From contig JAETQF010000002.1 of the NCBI GenBank assembly GCA_021770845.1, positions 124,001 through 188,000 of the forward strand: a stretch of 64,000 nt of DNA, given 5' to 3'. The stretch is from Oscillospiraceae bacterium (GTDB lineage Bacteria > Bacillota > Clostridia > Oscillospirales > Oscillospiraceae). Positions 1 to 8,333 of this stretch are shown one piece after another (positions within the stretch are counted from its first letter, which is position 1; each line of letters begins with the position of its first letter). Below the pieces are notes generated by a model, which saw only the letters and a program-made list of their open reading frames with translations, did no database searches and had not been told where the DNA came from. The position numbers were made by a program, and so were the translations under genes.

Positions 1-947
1 GATGGTTCCATGGTATCATCCGGAACCTGACAGGGTGTGTCAGGTTCCGAGGCGTGGGCGAAATAAATTTCCCGGCCCAGGGCGGCCAGCCGCCGGCGCA
101 GCGTGTCCGGCGAGAGCACCTCCACCGCCGCCCCGAAGCTGAGCAGGTAGCCGTACAGCCACTGATCCTCGGGGAACACCGTCTCCACCAGCAGGGAGCC
201 GTCCGGCTGGACGGACACACAGCCCTGATCGAACTCGTCGTACACCCGGTAGGCCATGCAGCGGGCGAAGCGCAGCCGGACGGACACCCGGAACAGGGGC
301 GGGATCTCGCCGGAATAGTCCACCTCCGGGGGGTTCAGCGGCTGGTGGAACCCCTCCCCGGTGAGCTCCGGGGACAGGATGCGGGACAGGCGGAAGGTGC
401 GGTAGCCCTCCCGCTCCGGGTCGTAGGCCTGGAGATACCACCCCTGGCCCTTGAACACCAGCCGGGCGGGCAGCACCCGCCGGGGCCGGGTGGAGCCGTA
501 GGAGCTGGCGTAGTCAAAGCGGAGCACCCGCCGCTCCAGCACCGCCCGCTTCAGGAGCTGGAACTTCTCGCTGTCCGCCGTCCCCGCCCCCCAGCGGGAC
601 AGGTTCACCTGGAGCCAGTCCTCCGGCTCCCGGCGGAACAGGGCGGACAGCTTGGTGAGGGCCTGCTCCCCCTCCCCGCCCGGCAGGCTTTGCAGGGCCA
701 GCAGGAGCTGCCGCTGCTCCTCGTCGGACAGGGCGGCCTTGTCCAGCACGTGGCCGGGGAGGAGGGCCACCCCGCCCCCGGCCCCCTGGGCGGTGTAGAC
801 GGGCACCCCGGCGGCGGACAGGGCGTCCACGTCCCGCAGCACCGTGCGCTGGGACACCTCCAGCCGCTGGGCCAGCTCGGCGGCGGTCATGCGGCCCCGC
901 TCCAGCAGCAGGTAGACCATCTGAAATTGACGGCTGACCACGGACAT
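1..947 (-). CDS. WYL-domain helix-turn-helix transcriptional regulator (C-terminus runs off the window)
   Basis: The frame starts at an ATG preceded by an AGGGGG ribosome-binding site and stays open to the window edge, giving at least 315 residues. The first 60 residues are a DeoR/YafY-type winged helix (MTAAELAQRLEVSQRTVLRD), and the rest matches a WYL ligand-sensing domain, including RVLRFDYASSYGSTRPRRV and a WYLQAYDPEREGYRTFRLSRI-like core near residues 160-200. Family members are about 300-330 residues, so the stop is probably just outside. WYL regulators usually control neighbouring genes in response to nucleic-acid or metabolite ligands, but the target is not visible here. A perfect 11-bp hairpin lies in the last visible codons. 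Confidence 0.85.
   Translation of the reverse strand, partial: MSVVSRQFQMVYLLLERGRMTAAELAQRLEVSQRTVLRDVDALSAAGVPVYTAQGAGGGVALLPGHVLDKAALSDEEQRQLLLALQSLPGGEGEQALTKLSALFRREPEDWLQVNLSRWGAGTADSEKFQLLKRAVLERRVLRFDYASSYGSTRPRRVLPARLVFKGQGWYLQAYDPEREGYRTFRLSRILSPELTGEGFHQPLNPPEVDYSGEIPPLFRVSVRLRFARCMAYRVYDEFDQGCVSVQPDGSLLVETVFPEDQWLYGYLLSFGAAVEVLSPDTLRRRLAALGREIYFAHASEPDTPCQVPDDTMEP
22..48. repeat. Perfect inverted repeat inside the 3' end of the WYL gene
   Basis: Two 11-base arms (GGAACCTGACA and its exact complement) flank a 5-base spacer. The hairpin lies inside the open frame and has no T-run on either side, so it does not look like an ordinary terminator. Confidence 0.6.
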
Positions 948-993
948 GGGCAAAGCCCCCTTTCCCCGGTTTTTCCCCATTTTACCACATAGT

Positions 994-1032
994 ATGAAGA
1001 AGGGGAAGCCCCGCGGGGCCTCCCCTTTTGGC
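994..1032. terminator. Probable terminator between two minus-strand genes
   Basis: GC-rich imperfect hairpin (AAGGGGAAGCCCC / GGGGCCTCCCCTT) just downstream of the small minus-strand gene. The T-tract on the minus strand is weak (TTCTTCAT). Confidence 0.55.
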
Positions 1033-1043
1033 CGGTATTCGGT

Positions 1044-1217
1044 TTAATCCGCTAACGTGATGTCCTCAACATTCACACCCAGGGAAGATAGCTGCGCGAC
1101 GGTCAGTTTCAACGCATAGTCAAGGGCCGCATTTTCGTGTCCGCCGTTTGCCTTCTTGATCCGTTGGAGGTCTCCGTAATGCTGAATTGTAATGGTGACT
1201 AATTCCTTGTCCGACAT
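1044..1217 (-). CDS. Small hypothetical protein, 57 residues
   Basis: The chosen start (MSDKELVTITIQHYGDLQ) follows a perfect GGAGGT ribosome-binding site at good spacing; an upstream in-frame ATG has no such site. The product is soluble and mildly acidic, with no signal peptide, membrane segment or metal motif. I do not recognise the family. It sits alone between the ABC exporter operon and the WYL regulator and is followed by a hairpin. The strong ribosome-binding site and separate terminator argue that it is a genuine gene rather than a chance frame. Confidence 0.65.
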   Translation of the reverse strand: MSDKELVTITIQHYGDLQRIKKANGGHENAALDYALKLTVAQLSSLGVNVEDITLAD

Positions 1218-1309
1218 GGTAGCACCTCCTTCCATCCAAAAATCTGGCTGAACTGTTAAAACCATTATAGCAGAGGCGCCGGCGGATTACAAGACTGATG
1301 AGGCTCCAT

Positions 1310-3511
1310 TCAATCCAATTCAAACTGCCCGGTGTAGAGCTGGTAGTACCGCCCCTGCTCCTCCATGAGCTGGGCGTGGCTGCCCTTCTCCATGATCTCG
1401 CCGTGCTCAATGACCACGATGCAGTCCGCGTTGCGCACGGTGGACAAACGGTGGGCGATGACGAACACCGTCCGCCCCTCCATCAGGGCGTCCATGCCCT
1501 GCTGGATGTGCCGCTCGGTGCGGGTGTCGATGGAGGACGTGGCCTCATCCAGCACCATGATGGGCGGATCCTTCACCGCCGCCCGGGCGATGGACAGCAG
1601 CTGCCGCTGGCCCTGGGACAGGTTGGCCCCGTCCCCGGTGAGCATGGTCTGGTAGCCCTCCGGCAGGCGGCGGATGAAGCCGTCGGCGTTGGCGGTCTTG
1701 GCGGCGGCGACGCACTCCTCGTCGGTGGCGTCCAGCCGGCCGTAGCGGATGTTGTCCAGCACCGTGCCGGTGAACAGGTGGGTGTCCTGGAGCACCGCGC
1801 CCTGGCTCAGCCGCAGGGAGTCCTTCTCGATGTCCTTCACGTCGATGCCGTCGCAGGTGATAAGGCCCCCCTGGATCTCATAGAAGCGGTTGATCAGGTT
1901 GGTGACGGTGGTTTTACCCGCGCCGGTGGAGCCCACGAAGGCGATCTTCTGCCCCGGGTCGGCGTAGACGGACATATCCTTCAGCACCGGCTTGCCCTCC
2001 ACGTAGGAGAAGTCCACATGGCTCAGCCGCACCGCGCCCCGCAGCTCGGTATAGCAGAATTCCTCGCCGGGCACGTTGCGCACGGCCCCCCGGATGAGGT
2101 GGTAGCCCATGGCTCCGTCGGGGCCGGGATACTTCCAGGCCCAGCGGTGGGAGGCCATCTCCTCCGCCGTGACGGGGGTGAGGGTGCCGTCGGAGCCGAT
2201 GCGCACCCACAGGCCGGTTTGGGAGTCCACCCCCGGGGGCAGCAGCTTCAGCGCGCCGTTCTCCTCGTCCGCCTGGCCCAGCTCGGTGACGGCCTCCTGC
2301 GCCCCCACCAGCACGGGGGCCAGGATGAGCCCGCAGTTCCGGGGCACCTTCCAGGCCCAGTTCCTGGGCCGGCCCTGACCGGTGAACTTGGACAGGGAGC
2401 CGTTGGCGTCCTTCTCCACCGGCACCAGGGTGACCTGGCCCCGATCCACCTCGGGATCGGTGTCCATGACGGCGAAGATGCGCTCCGCCCCCGCCATGGC
2501 GGACAGCAGGGAGTTCATCTGCATGGAGATCTGGTTGATGGGCTGGGTGACCTGCTGGTTGTACTTCAGGTAGGTCACCAGGGAGCCCAGGGTGAAGCCC
2601 ACGTTCACGCCGGCGCTCATGGCCAGGGCGGCCCCCAACACGGCGGTGACGGCGTAGCCGATATAGGTCAGGTTGGAGGCCACCGGCATGATGGCGGAGG
2701 AGTAGAACCCCGCCTGGCTGGCCGCCGAGCGGTACTCCTCGTTGAGGGCCTGGAACCGGGCCTTGGCCTGCTCCTCGTGGTTGAAGGCCTTGACCACCTT
2801 CATGCCCTCGATCATCTCCTGGATGTTGCCGTTCACCGCACCCAGGGCGGCCTGCTGCTTGGCAAAGTACCTCCGGCTGCGCTTGCCGAACACGGTGAAC
2901 ACCGACATGACGGCGGCCAGCATCACCACCGAGGCCAGGAACAGCAGCGGGGACAGGGTGATCATCATGGCCACCACGCCCACAAAGGTGACGGCGCTGG
3001 AGATGAGCTGCACCACCGACTGCTCCAGGGCGATCTGCACGTTGTCGGCGTCGTTGGTGAAGCGGCTCATGAGCTCGCCGTGGGTGTGGGCGTCGAAGTA
3101 GCTCAGGGGCAGCTCCTGGAGCTTGTCGAACAGCTCCTTGCGCATCCGGTTGCAGCCCTTCTGGGCCAGCTGGGCCATCAGGTTGGACTGGACGTAGGAG
3201 CACACCGACGCCAGCACATAGGCGGCCATGAGCCGCAGGCAGCAGGCGGCCAGCTCAGGCCACTGGGCCTCCCCCGCCGCCCAGGCGCTGGTGATCCCGT
3301 CGATGATGGGCTTTTGCAGGTAGGTGGCCGCCACCCCCAGCAGGGCGGACGCCACCACGCTGACCAGCGCCGCCGCCAGCAGGACGGGCCGGTTGGCGAT
3401 ATACTTCACGGTGCGCAGCATGGTGCGGCGCAGATCCTTGGGCTTGCCGTAGCCGCCCCGGGGCCCGCCATGGGGCCCGCCGGGGCCGTGAGGGCCCTTG
3501 TGCTCAGCCAT
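1310..3511 (-). CDS. ABC exporter half-transporter, catalytically intact subunit with a linker insertion
   Basis: This 733-residue fused permease-ATPase has six predicted membrane helices (about residues 40-310) and a C-terminal nucleotide-binding domain: Walker A GSTGAGKT (527-534), signature LSQGQ (631-635), Walker B IMVLDE with catalytic Glu656, switch His687. It overlaps the upstream subunit by 8 bp, so the two are translationally coupled and probably form a BmrCD/TM287-288-type heterodimer that exports drugs or other amphiphiles. Residues about 357-490 are an extra domain between permease and ATPase, holding two similar Trp-Ala-Trp-Lys motifs (RNWAWKVP and HRWAWKYP). The N-terminus is rich in Gly, Pro and His. 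The substrate is unknown. Confidence 0.92.
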   Translation of the reverse strand: MAEHKGPHGPGGPHGGPRGGYGKPKDLRRTMLRTVKYIANRPVLLAAALVSVVASALLGVAATYLQKPIIDGITSAWAAGEAQWPELAACCLRLMAAYVLASVCSYVQSNLMAQLAQKGCNRMRKELFDKLQELPLSYFDAHTHGELMSRFTNDADNVQIALEQSVVQLISSAVTFVGVVAMMITLSPLLFLASVVMLAAVMSVFTVFGKRSRRYFAKQQAALGAVNGNIQEMIEGMKVVKAFNHEEQAKARFQALNEEYRSAASQAGFYSSAIMPVASNLTYIGYAVTAVLGAALAMSAGVNVGFTLGSLVTYLKYNQQVTQPINQISMQMNSLLSAMAGAERIFAVMDTDPEVDRGQVTLVPVEKDANGSLSKFTGQGRPRNWAWKVPRNCGLILAPVLVGAQEAVTELGQADEENGALKLLPPGVDSQTGLWVRIGSDGTLTPVTAEEMASHRWAWKYPGPDGAMGYHLIRGAVRNVPGEEFCYTELRGAVRLSHVDFSYVEGKPVLKDMSVYADPGQKIAFVGSTGAGKTTVTNLINRFYEIQGGLITCDGIDVKDIEKDSLRLSQGAVLQDTHLFTGTVLDNIRYGRLDATDEECVAAAKTANADGFIRRLPEGYQTMLTGDGANLSQGQRQLLSIARAAVKDPPIMVLDEATSSIDTRTERHIQQGMDALMEGRTVFVIAHRLSTVRNADCIVVIEHGEIMEKGSHAQLMEEQGRYYQLYTGQFELD

Positions 3512-5249
3512 TGCCGTCCCCTCCTTCCTGCTGGGAGTCGTAGATCTCGCGGTAGATTTTGCTGGTTTCCATCAGCTCGTCGTGGGTGCCCACGTCGGCC
3601 ACGGTGCCCTCGTCCAGCACCACGATCTTGTCGGCATACTGCACCGAGCTGATCCGCTGGGCGATGATGATGACGGTGGTGCCCCGCAGGTTGTCCCGGA
3701 AGGACTCCCGGATGCGGCCCTCGGTGGCGGAGTCCACGGCGGAGGTGGAGTCGTCCAGAATGAGCACCGCCGGCTTTCGCACCATGGCCCGGGCAATGCA
3801 AAGGCGCTGCTTCTGCCCGCCGGACACGTTGACGCCCCCCTGCTCCAGGTAGGTGTCGAAGCCCTCGGGGAAGGACATGATGAAATCGTAGGCCTGGGCG
3901 TCCCTGGCCGCCTGGATCAGCTCCTCCTCGGTGGCGTTCTCGTTGCCCCAGAGGAGGTTTTCCCGGATGGTGCCGGAGAACAGCACGTTGTTTTGCAGCA
4001 CCATGCCGATGCGGCCCCGGAGGCCGTCCAGCGGGTAGTCCCGCACGTCCAGCCCGTCCACCAGCACCTGGCCCTTGTGCACGTCGTAGAACCGGGGGAT
4101 CAGGTTCACCAGGGAGGACTTGCCCGTGCCGGTGCCGCCCACGATGGCCACGAACTGGCCGGGGCGTATGTCCAGATTGATGTGGTGCAGCACGTCCTCC
4201 CCGGCCCCCTCGGTCTGGTAGCGGAAGGACACGTCCTTGAACTCCACCCGGCCCTGGGGGGCGGGCAGGCTCCGCTGTTCTCCGTCGGTGACGGAGGGCT
4301 GGGCGTCGATGACCTCAAACACCCGGCGGAGGGAGGCCTGGGTGCGGGTGAGCTGGAGGACGGCCATGCCCACCATCATGATGGACATGAGGATCTGCAT
4401 GATATAGTCCAGCACGGTCTGGAGGTAGCCCAGATCCATCTCCAGCCCCAGCACCATCTGGCCGCCGAAGTAGAGCACCAGCACGGTGGCAGCGGACATA
4501 CAGATCATCATCACGGGCTGGATGGCCACCATGCGGAGCACCGCCCGCAGGCCGGCGGCGGTGAAGCCGTCGTTGGCGTCCAGGAACTTCTCCCGCTCCC
4601 GATCCTCCCGGACGTAGGACTTCACCACCCGCACGGCGATGAGGTTTTCCTGCACCTGCTCGTTGAGGTGATCCAGGGCCTTCTGCATCTTCTCGAACAG
4701 GGGGAAGCAGATCTTCATCAGGATCAGCAGCGCCACCGCCATGATGGGCAGGATCACCAGCACCACCAGGGCCAGCTTGGGGTTGATGGACAGGGTGAGC
4801 ACCACGCTGGCGATGAGCATGGTCACCGCCCGGATGAGGATGCGCAGGCAGATCATGGACGTGTTCTGGATGTTGGTCACGTCATTGGTCATCCGGGTGA
4901 TGAGGGAGGAGGAGGAAAATTTGTCGATGTCGGCGAAGGAGAAGGAGGCCACCCGCTCAAACTCCGCCCGGCGCAGGTTGGCGCCCAGGCCCTGGGCGGC
5001 GTTGGTGGCGCACTTGGCCGCCGCCGCGCCGGTGAAGGTGGCCGCCAGGGCCACCACCACCATCAGCGCCCCGGACTGCCAGATGGGGGCCATGTTCTCC
5101 TTCAGGATGCCCTCGTTGATGATACGGGCCATGAGCAGGGGGATGATCAGCTGGCAGATGGTCTCCACAATCACCAGCACGGGGGAGCCGATGACATACC
5201 GGTCATAGCCCTTCATGTAAGAGGCGATGCGTTTTAACAAGTCCTGCAC
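3504..5249 (-). CDS. ABC exporter half-transporter, degenerate-site subunit
   Basis: A 581-residue fused permease-ATPase: membrane domain to about residue 310, Walker A GGTGTGKS (371-378), signature VSGGQ (475-479). The Walker B Asp is followed by Asp499 instead of the catalytic Glu, and the switch position reads AQR rather than AHR, so the consensus Glu and His are both replaced. That pattern is known for the degenerate half of heterodimeric exporters such as TM287, where only one of two ATP sites hydrolyses. The partner is the downstream gene. The start overlaps the 3' end of the MarR gene by 16 bp, so regulator and transporter form one operon. Confidence 0.92.
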   Translation of the reverse strand: MQDLLKRIASYMKGYDRYVIGSPVLVIVETICQLIIPLLMARIINEGILKENMAPIWQSGALMVVVALAATFTGAAAAKCATNAAQGLGANLRRAEFERVASFSFADIDKFSSSSLITRMTNDVTNIQNTSMICLRILIRAVTMLIASVVLTLSINPKLALVVLVILPIMAVALLILMKICFPLFEKMQKALDHLNEQVQENLIAVRVVKSYVREDREREKFLDANDGFTAAGLRAVLRMVAIQPVMMICMSAATVLVLYFGGQMVLGLEMDLGYLQTVLDYIMQILMSIMMVGMAVLQLTRTQASLRRVFEVIDAQPSVTDGEQRSLPAPQGRVEFKDVSFRYQTEGAGEDVLHHINLDIRPGQFVAIVGGTGTGKSSLVNLIPRFYDVHKGQVLVDGLDVRDYPLDGLRGRIGMVLQNNVLFSGTIRENLLWGNENATEEELIQAARDAQAYDFIMSFPEGFDTYLEQGGVNVSGGQKQRLCIARAMVRKPAVLILDDSTSAVDSATEGRIRESFRDNLRGTTVIIIAQRISSVQYADKIVVLDEGTVADVGTHDELMETSKIYREIYDSQQEGGDGNG

Positions 5250-5764
5250 TTCCTTTCAAAGGGGTCTGGGGGAGGGCCGTTTGGCGGGCCCAGGGGATCG
5301 TGGGGCGGATCCTGCCGCCTGTCCCCGCCGATCTGGTACAGATTGGCCAGCATCCGGCTGTGAAGCTGCCGCATCAGCGCCCGCTCCTCCTGGGTGAAGC
5401 CCGCGTACATATGGGCGTCCACCTGCCGAAAGGCGTCCATCCCCTGGGTGATGGCGTCCCGCCCCTTTTGGGTGATGGAGATCCGGTTGCGCCGGGTGTC
5501 CTTCTCGTCGGTGCGGCGCTCCACATAGCCCTGCCGCTCCAGCGCCTTCAGCGAGGCGGCAATGGTGGGCGGCGCGCTGTGGAGCCGGTCGGCCAGCTCC
5601 CTCTGGGTGGGGGCCTGGGCGGGATCGTCCGGGTAGGTGGACAGCTCCCACAGCAGCCGGGGGGAGCCGATGTCCCGCAGGCCCAGGGCGTTGAGGGCGG
5701 CGGTGCAGGCGTTGTGGTGGGCCCGCATGAGCTGGTGGAGCAGCAGGCCGGACGGATCGTCCAT
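5234..5764 (-). CDS. MarR-family transcriptional regulator of the ABC exporter operon
   Basis: A 176-residue winged-helix protein with the MarR layout: an N-terminal dimerisation helix, TQRELADRLHSAPPTIAASL as recognition helices (about residues 54-73), then the wing with the typical DEKDTRRNRI segment. MarR proteins generally repress their own operon and release DNA on binding small aromatic or drug-like ligands. It is the first gene of an overlapping three-gene operon with both exporter subunits, and a near-perfect palindrome covers its predicted transcription start, which supports autorepression. The C-terminal tail is Pro-rich. The ligand cannot be read from the sequence. Confidence 0.9.
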   Translation of the reverse strand: MDDPSGLLLHQLMRAHHNACTAALNALGLRDIGSPRLLWELSTYPDDPAQAPTQRELADRLHSAPPTIAASLKALERQGYVERRTDEKDTRRNRISITQKGRDAITQGMDAFRQVDAHMYAGFTQEERALMRQLHSRMLANLYQIGGDRRQDPPHDPLGPPNGPPPDPFERKCRTC

Positions 5765-5786
5765 AGGGAACCCTCCTAAATCGTTC

Positions 5787-5807
5787 GCACACTAATGATT
5801 AGCGTGC
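5787..5807. promoter_or_regulatory. Probable MarR operator palindrome
   Basis: Two 10-base arms (GCACACTAAT and ATTAGCGTGC) around one central base, with a single mismatch. It lies between the -10 element and the marR start, over the expected transcription start, where a repressor would block initiation. Confidence 0.7.
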
Positions 5808-5812
5808 TCTCT

Positions 5813-5840
5813 ATTTTACCCGGTACAGCGGAAAAGTCAA
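5813..5840 (-). promoter_or_regulatory. Sigma-A promoter of the marR-ABC operon
   Basis: On the minus strand, TTGACT is separated by 16 bp from TAAAAT. The predicted start falls inside the palindrome. Confidence 0.75.
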
Positions 5841-5894
5841 CCCCCAAAATAAAAACAATGTAATAATTTTTCCCAGCCCCCGGCCAGGGGATGC

Positions 5895-5929
5895 AAAACA
5901 GCCCTCCGGCATGGCCGGAGGGCTGTTTT
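5895..5929. terminator. Bidirectional intrinsic terminator after asnS
   Basis: A 16-bp perfect stem (core GCCCTCCGGC) with a 3-base loop and A/T tracts on both sides. It sits directly downstream of asnS on the minus strand. Confidence 0.9.
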
Positions 5930-5935
5930 ATGGGG

Positions 5936-7330
5936 TCAAAATTCCGCGTTGCCCACGGTGCGGGGGTGGAGCTCCACGTCCCGGATGTTGCTGACGCCCG
6001 TCAGGTACATCACCATCCGCTCGAAGCCCAGGCCGAAGCCCGCGTGGCGGCAGGAGCCGTACCGCCGCAGATCCAGGTACCACCAGTAGTCCTCCGGGTT
6101 CAGGCCCAGCTCCGCCATCCGCTGTTCCAGCACGTCGATGCGCTCCTCGCGCTGGGAGCCGCCGATGATCTCCCCGATCCCCGGCACCAGGCAGTCCGCC
6201 GCCGCCACCGTCTTGCCGTCGTCGTTGAGGCGCATATAGAACGCCTTGATGTCCTTGGGGTAGTCGGTAACGAACACCGGCTTCTGGTACACCTGCTCGG
6301 TGAGGTACCGCTCGTGCTCGGTCTGGAGGTCGCAGCCCCAGTCCACCTTGTAGTCGAACTTGTCGTTGTTCTTCTTGAGGATCTCCACCGCGTCGGTGTA
6401 GCTCACCCGGGCGAAGTCGGAGGAGGCCACGTGCTGAAGCCGCTCCACCAGCCCCTTGTCCACGAAGGAGTTGAAGAAGGCCATCTCGTCGGGGCATTTC
6501 TCCATCACGGTGTTGATGATATACTTGATCATGGCCTCGGCCACGTCCATGTCGTCCGCCAGGTCGGCGAAGGCCATCTCCGGCTCGATCATCCAGAACT
6601 CGGCGGCGTGGCGCTGGGTGTTGGAGTTCTCCGCCCGGAAGGTGGGGCCGAAGGTGTACACGCTGCCGAAGGCCATGGCGAAGTTCTCCGCGTTGAGCTG
6701 GCCGGACACGGTGAGGTTGGCCCGCTTGCCGAAGAAGTCCTTCGACCAGTCCACGCTGCCGTCCTCCAAACGGGGCGGGTTGTCCATGTCCAGGGTGGTG
6801 ACCTGGAACATCTCCCCCGCGCCCTCGCAGTCGGAGGCGGTGATGATGGGTGTGTGGATATACACAAAGCCCCGATCCTGGAAGAAGCAGTGGATGGCGT
6901 GGGCGGCCACGGAGCGCACCCGGAAGGCGGCGGAGAACAGGTTGGTGCGGGGCCGCAGGTGCTGGATGGTGCGCAGGTACTCCACGCTGTGGCGCTTCTT
7001 TTGCAGGGGGTAGTCCGGGGAGGAGGGGCCCTCCACCGCGATGGAGGCGGCCTTGATCTCCAGGGGCTGCTTGGCCTCCGGCGTGAGCACCACGGTGCCG
7101 GTGACGATGAGGGCGGCGCCCACGTTCTGGCCGGCGATGTCCTTATAGTTGTCCAGGGCGTTGGCGTCCATGACCACCTGGAGGTTCTTGAAGCAGGAGC
7201 CGTCGTTGAGCTCGATGAAGCCGAAGGTTTTCATGTCCCGGATGGTGCGGGCCCAGCCCATGACGGTGACGGTCTGGCCGCTTAGGCGTTCGGCGTCCGC
7301 GAAAACGGAGGCGATGGTGATGCGTTCCAT
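5936..7330 (-). CDS. asnS: Asparaginyl-tRNA synthetase
   Basis: A class IIb aminoacyl-tRNA synthetase of 464 residues that charges tRNA-Asn in the cytoplasm. An N-terminal OB-fold anticodon-binding domain (residues 1-110, [18 protein letters not shown]) precedes the catalytic domain, with motif 2 ([16 protein letters not shown], near residue 230) and motif 3 (GFGLGFERM, near residue 435). Length and motifs are normal for AsnRS. It is transcribed alone from a strong promoter through a GC-rich leader of about 100 nt. asnA, which makes asparagine, lies about 2.7 kb upstream on the same strand. Confidence 0.97.
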   Translation of the reverse strand: MERITIASVFADAERLSGQTVTVMGWARTIRDMKTFGFIELNDGSCFKNLQVVMDANALDNYKDIAGQNVGAALIVTGTVVLTPEAKQPLEIKAASIAVEGPSSPDYPLQKKRHSVEYLRTIQHLRPRTNLFSAAFRVRSVAAHAIHCFFQDRGFVYIHTPIITASDCEGAGEMFQVTTLDMDNPPRLEDGSVDWSKDFFGKRANLTVSGQLNAENFAMAFGSVYTFGPTFRAENSNTQRHAAEFWMIEPEMAFADLADDMDVAEAMIKYIINTVMEKCPDEMAFFNSFVDKGLVERLQHVASSDFARVSYTDAVEILKKNNDKFDYKVDWGCDLQTEHERYLTEQVYQKPVFVTDYPKDIKAFYMRLNDDGKTVAAADCLVPGIGEIIGGSQREERIDVLEQRMAELGLNPEDYWWYLDLRRYGSCRHAGFGLGFERMVMYLTGVSNIRDVELHPRTVGNAEF

Positions 7331-7433
7331 ATGCGTTCCCTCAATTCCTGATAGTCTGGGGAGCCGCCGGCGCCGGGGCGGGCGCGGCCGGCAGGGGCTC
7401 CCCGGCCCCGCCTGGGGAGGCGGGGATCAAACG
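7331..7433 (-). promoter_or_regulatory. GC-rich structured leader of asnS
   Basis: The transcribed leader can form one hairpin with CCCCGCCT/AGGCGGGG arms and a larger one with GGGGAGCC/GGCTCCCC arms. It lacks the GTGGNACCGCG antiterminator of T-box leaders, so its role is unclear. Confidence 0.4.
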
Positions 7434-7440
7434 TGGATAT

Positions 7441-7468
7441 AGTATATCATTTTTTCCGGGATTTGCAA
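7441..7468 (-). promoter_or_regulatory. Promoter of asnS
   Basis: Minus strand: TTGCAA, 16 bp, TATACT. Confidence 0.7.
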
Positions 7469-7478
7469 GGGCACACAG

Positions 7479-7504
7479 AAAAAAGGAGGCCGAAGCCTCC
7501 CTTT
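7479..7504 (-). terminator. Intrinsic terminator of the LytTR/DUF3021 operon
   Basis: On the minus strand, GGAGGC-TTCG-GCCTCC is followed by six T residues, immediately after the last gene of the operon. Confidence 0.88.
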
Positions 7505-7506
7505 TC

Positions 7507-8019
7507 TCAATACAGCGGGATGAAGAACAGCCAGGGCGCGGTGATAATCGCCATCACCAGGGCGACGATGTGCCGCTGCCTGCCGTCCAGCAGCTCGCAG
7601 GAGCCCATGGCCCGCTTGTCGAAGAAGTAGATGCACACACCCGCCAGCGCCACCCCTGCCAGCGTCCACAGGAAGGCCACGGGATGGCGGAAGGCGTTCG
7701 TCATCAGGGAGTGGCCTATCTCCCAAATCCACTCGGCGTCCGCTCCCATCCAGTCATAGGCATAGGCGGAGGACAACCAGCCCAGGATCATCCACACGAT
7801 CCCTATCGCGTCGGCGGCAAAGCCCAGCAGCCAGAACTTCCACCACAGCTTTTTCACCACCGCCCCCTTCTGGGCGTGCTTCAGGGCCAGCAGGGTGAGG
7901 AACAGCACGGCGCAGTCCACCGCCAGGTTGGCGGGGATGACGAACACCAGAAGCTGCGGGAACAGGATCAGGATCCAGATGGGAAAGATCACGTTGTAAA
8001 TCCGGGTCTGCTTTTTCAC
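7507..8019 (-). CDS. Multi-pass membrane protein of unknown function
   Basis: The 170-residue product has about four hydrophobic segments (IFPIWILILFPQLLVFVI, CAVLFLTLLAL, a central helix pair, and a C-terminal VALVMAIITAPWLFFIPLY) and few charged residues. The chosen GTG start overlaps the previous gene's stop by 4 bp, which indicates translational coupling; longer in-frame readings would invade that gene. It is the last member of the operon headed by the LytTR regulator. No domain is recognised; an envelope role is only inferred from context. Confidence 0.75.
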   Translation of the reverse strand: MKKQTRIYNVIFPIWILILFPQLLVFVIPANLAVDCAVLFLTLLALKHAQKGAVVKKLWWKFWLLGFAADAIGIVWMILGWLSSAYAYDWMGADAEWIWEIGHSLMTNAFRHPVAFLWTLAGVALAGVCIYFFDKRAMGSCELLDGRQRHIVALVMAIITAPWLFFIPLY

Positions 8020-8333
8020 AGGAGTTTCAACCCCTTTCGTTTTTGATACCGGGCCGCGTACACCGCCGCCCAGCCCGCCGCCGACCCGGCGAAGGCCCCC
8101 TCCGCCCAGTACACCAGCACCTGGGCCAGCAGCACCCGCCAGCCGGACTGGACGGATCTCACGTACAGGGCCAGCCCCAGCGCCAGCCCGGAGGAGGCGG
8201 GCAGGGCGAAGGCGCAGGGGTTGAGCCGCTGGGCCAGCCGGAGCTGGGCCAGCCCGCAGGCCGCCATCAGGGCGGTGGGCACGCCGAACACCACAACCAG
8301 CCCCGCCAGGGCCAGATAGGAAACACCGCTCAT
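8016..8333 (-). CDS. Small membrane protein of unknown function
   Basis: A 105-residue protein that is almost entirely hydrophobic, with about three membrane helices (MSGVSYLALAGLVVVFGVPT, FALPASSGLALGLALYV, VLVYWAEGAFAGSAAGWAAV) and a short basic tail. Its ATG follows directly on the stop codon of the DUF3021 gene, and it overlaps the next gene by 4 bp, so all four genes should be co-expressed. It is not recognised as any known family and is probably a partner of its neighbours in the membrane. Confidence 0.7.
   Translation of the reverse strand: MSGVSYLALAGLVVVFGVPTALMAACGLAQLRLAQRLNPCAFALPASSGLALGLALYVRSVQSGWRVLLAQVLVYWAEGAFAGSAAGWAAVYAARYQKRKGLKLL

Noticed and set aside
1298-5237. Very long plus-strand open frames opposite the ABC exporter genes
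   Set aside because: They mirror the real minus-strand genes in a GC-rich sequence, have low-complexity Gly/Val/His/Gln-rich products, and lack ribosome-binding sites.
7331-7433. T-box riboswitch for asnS
   Set aside because: No GTGGNACCGCG antiterminator, AGTA motif or terminator hairpin is present.
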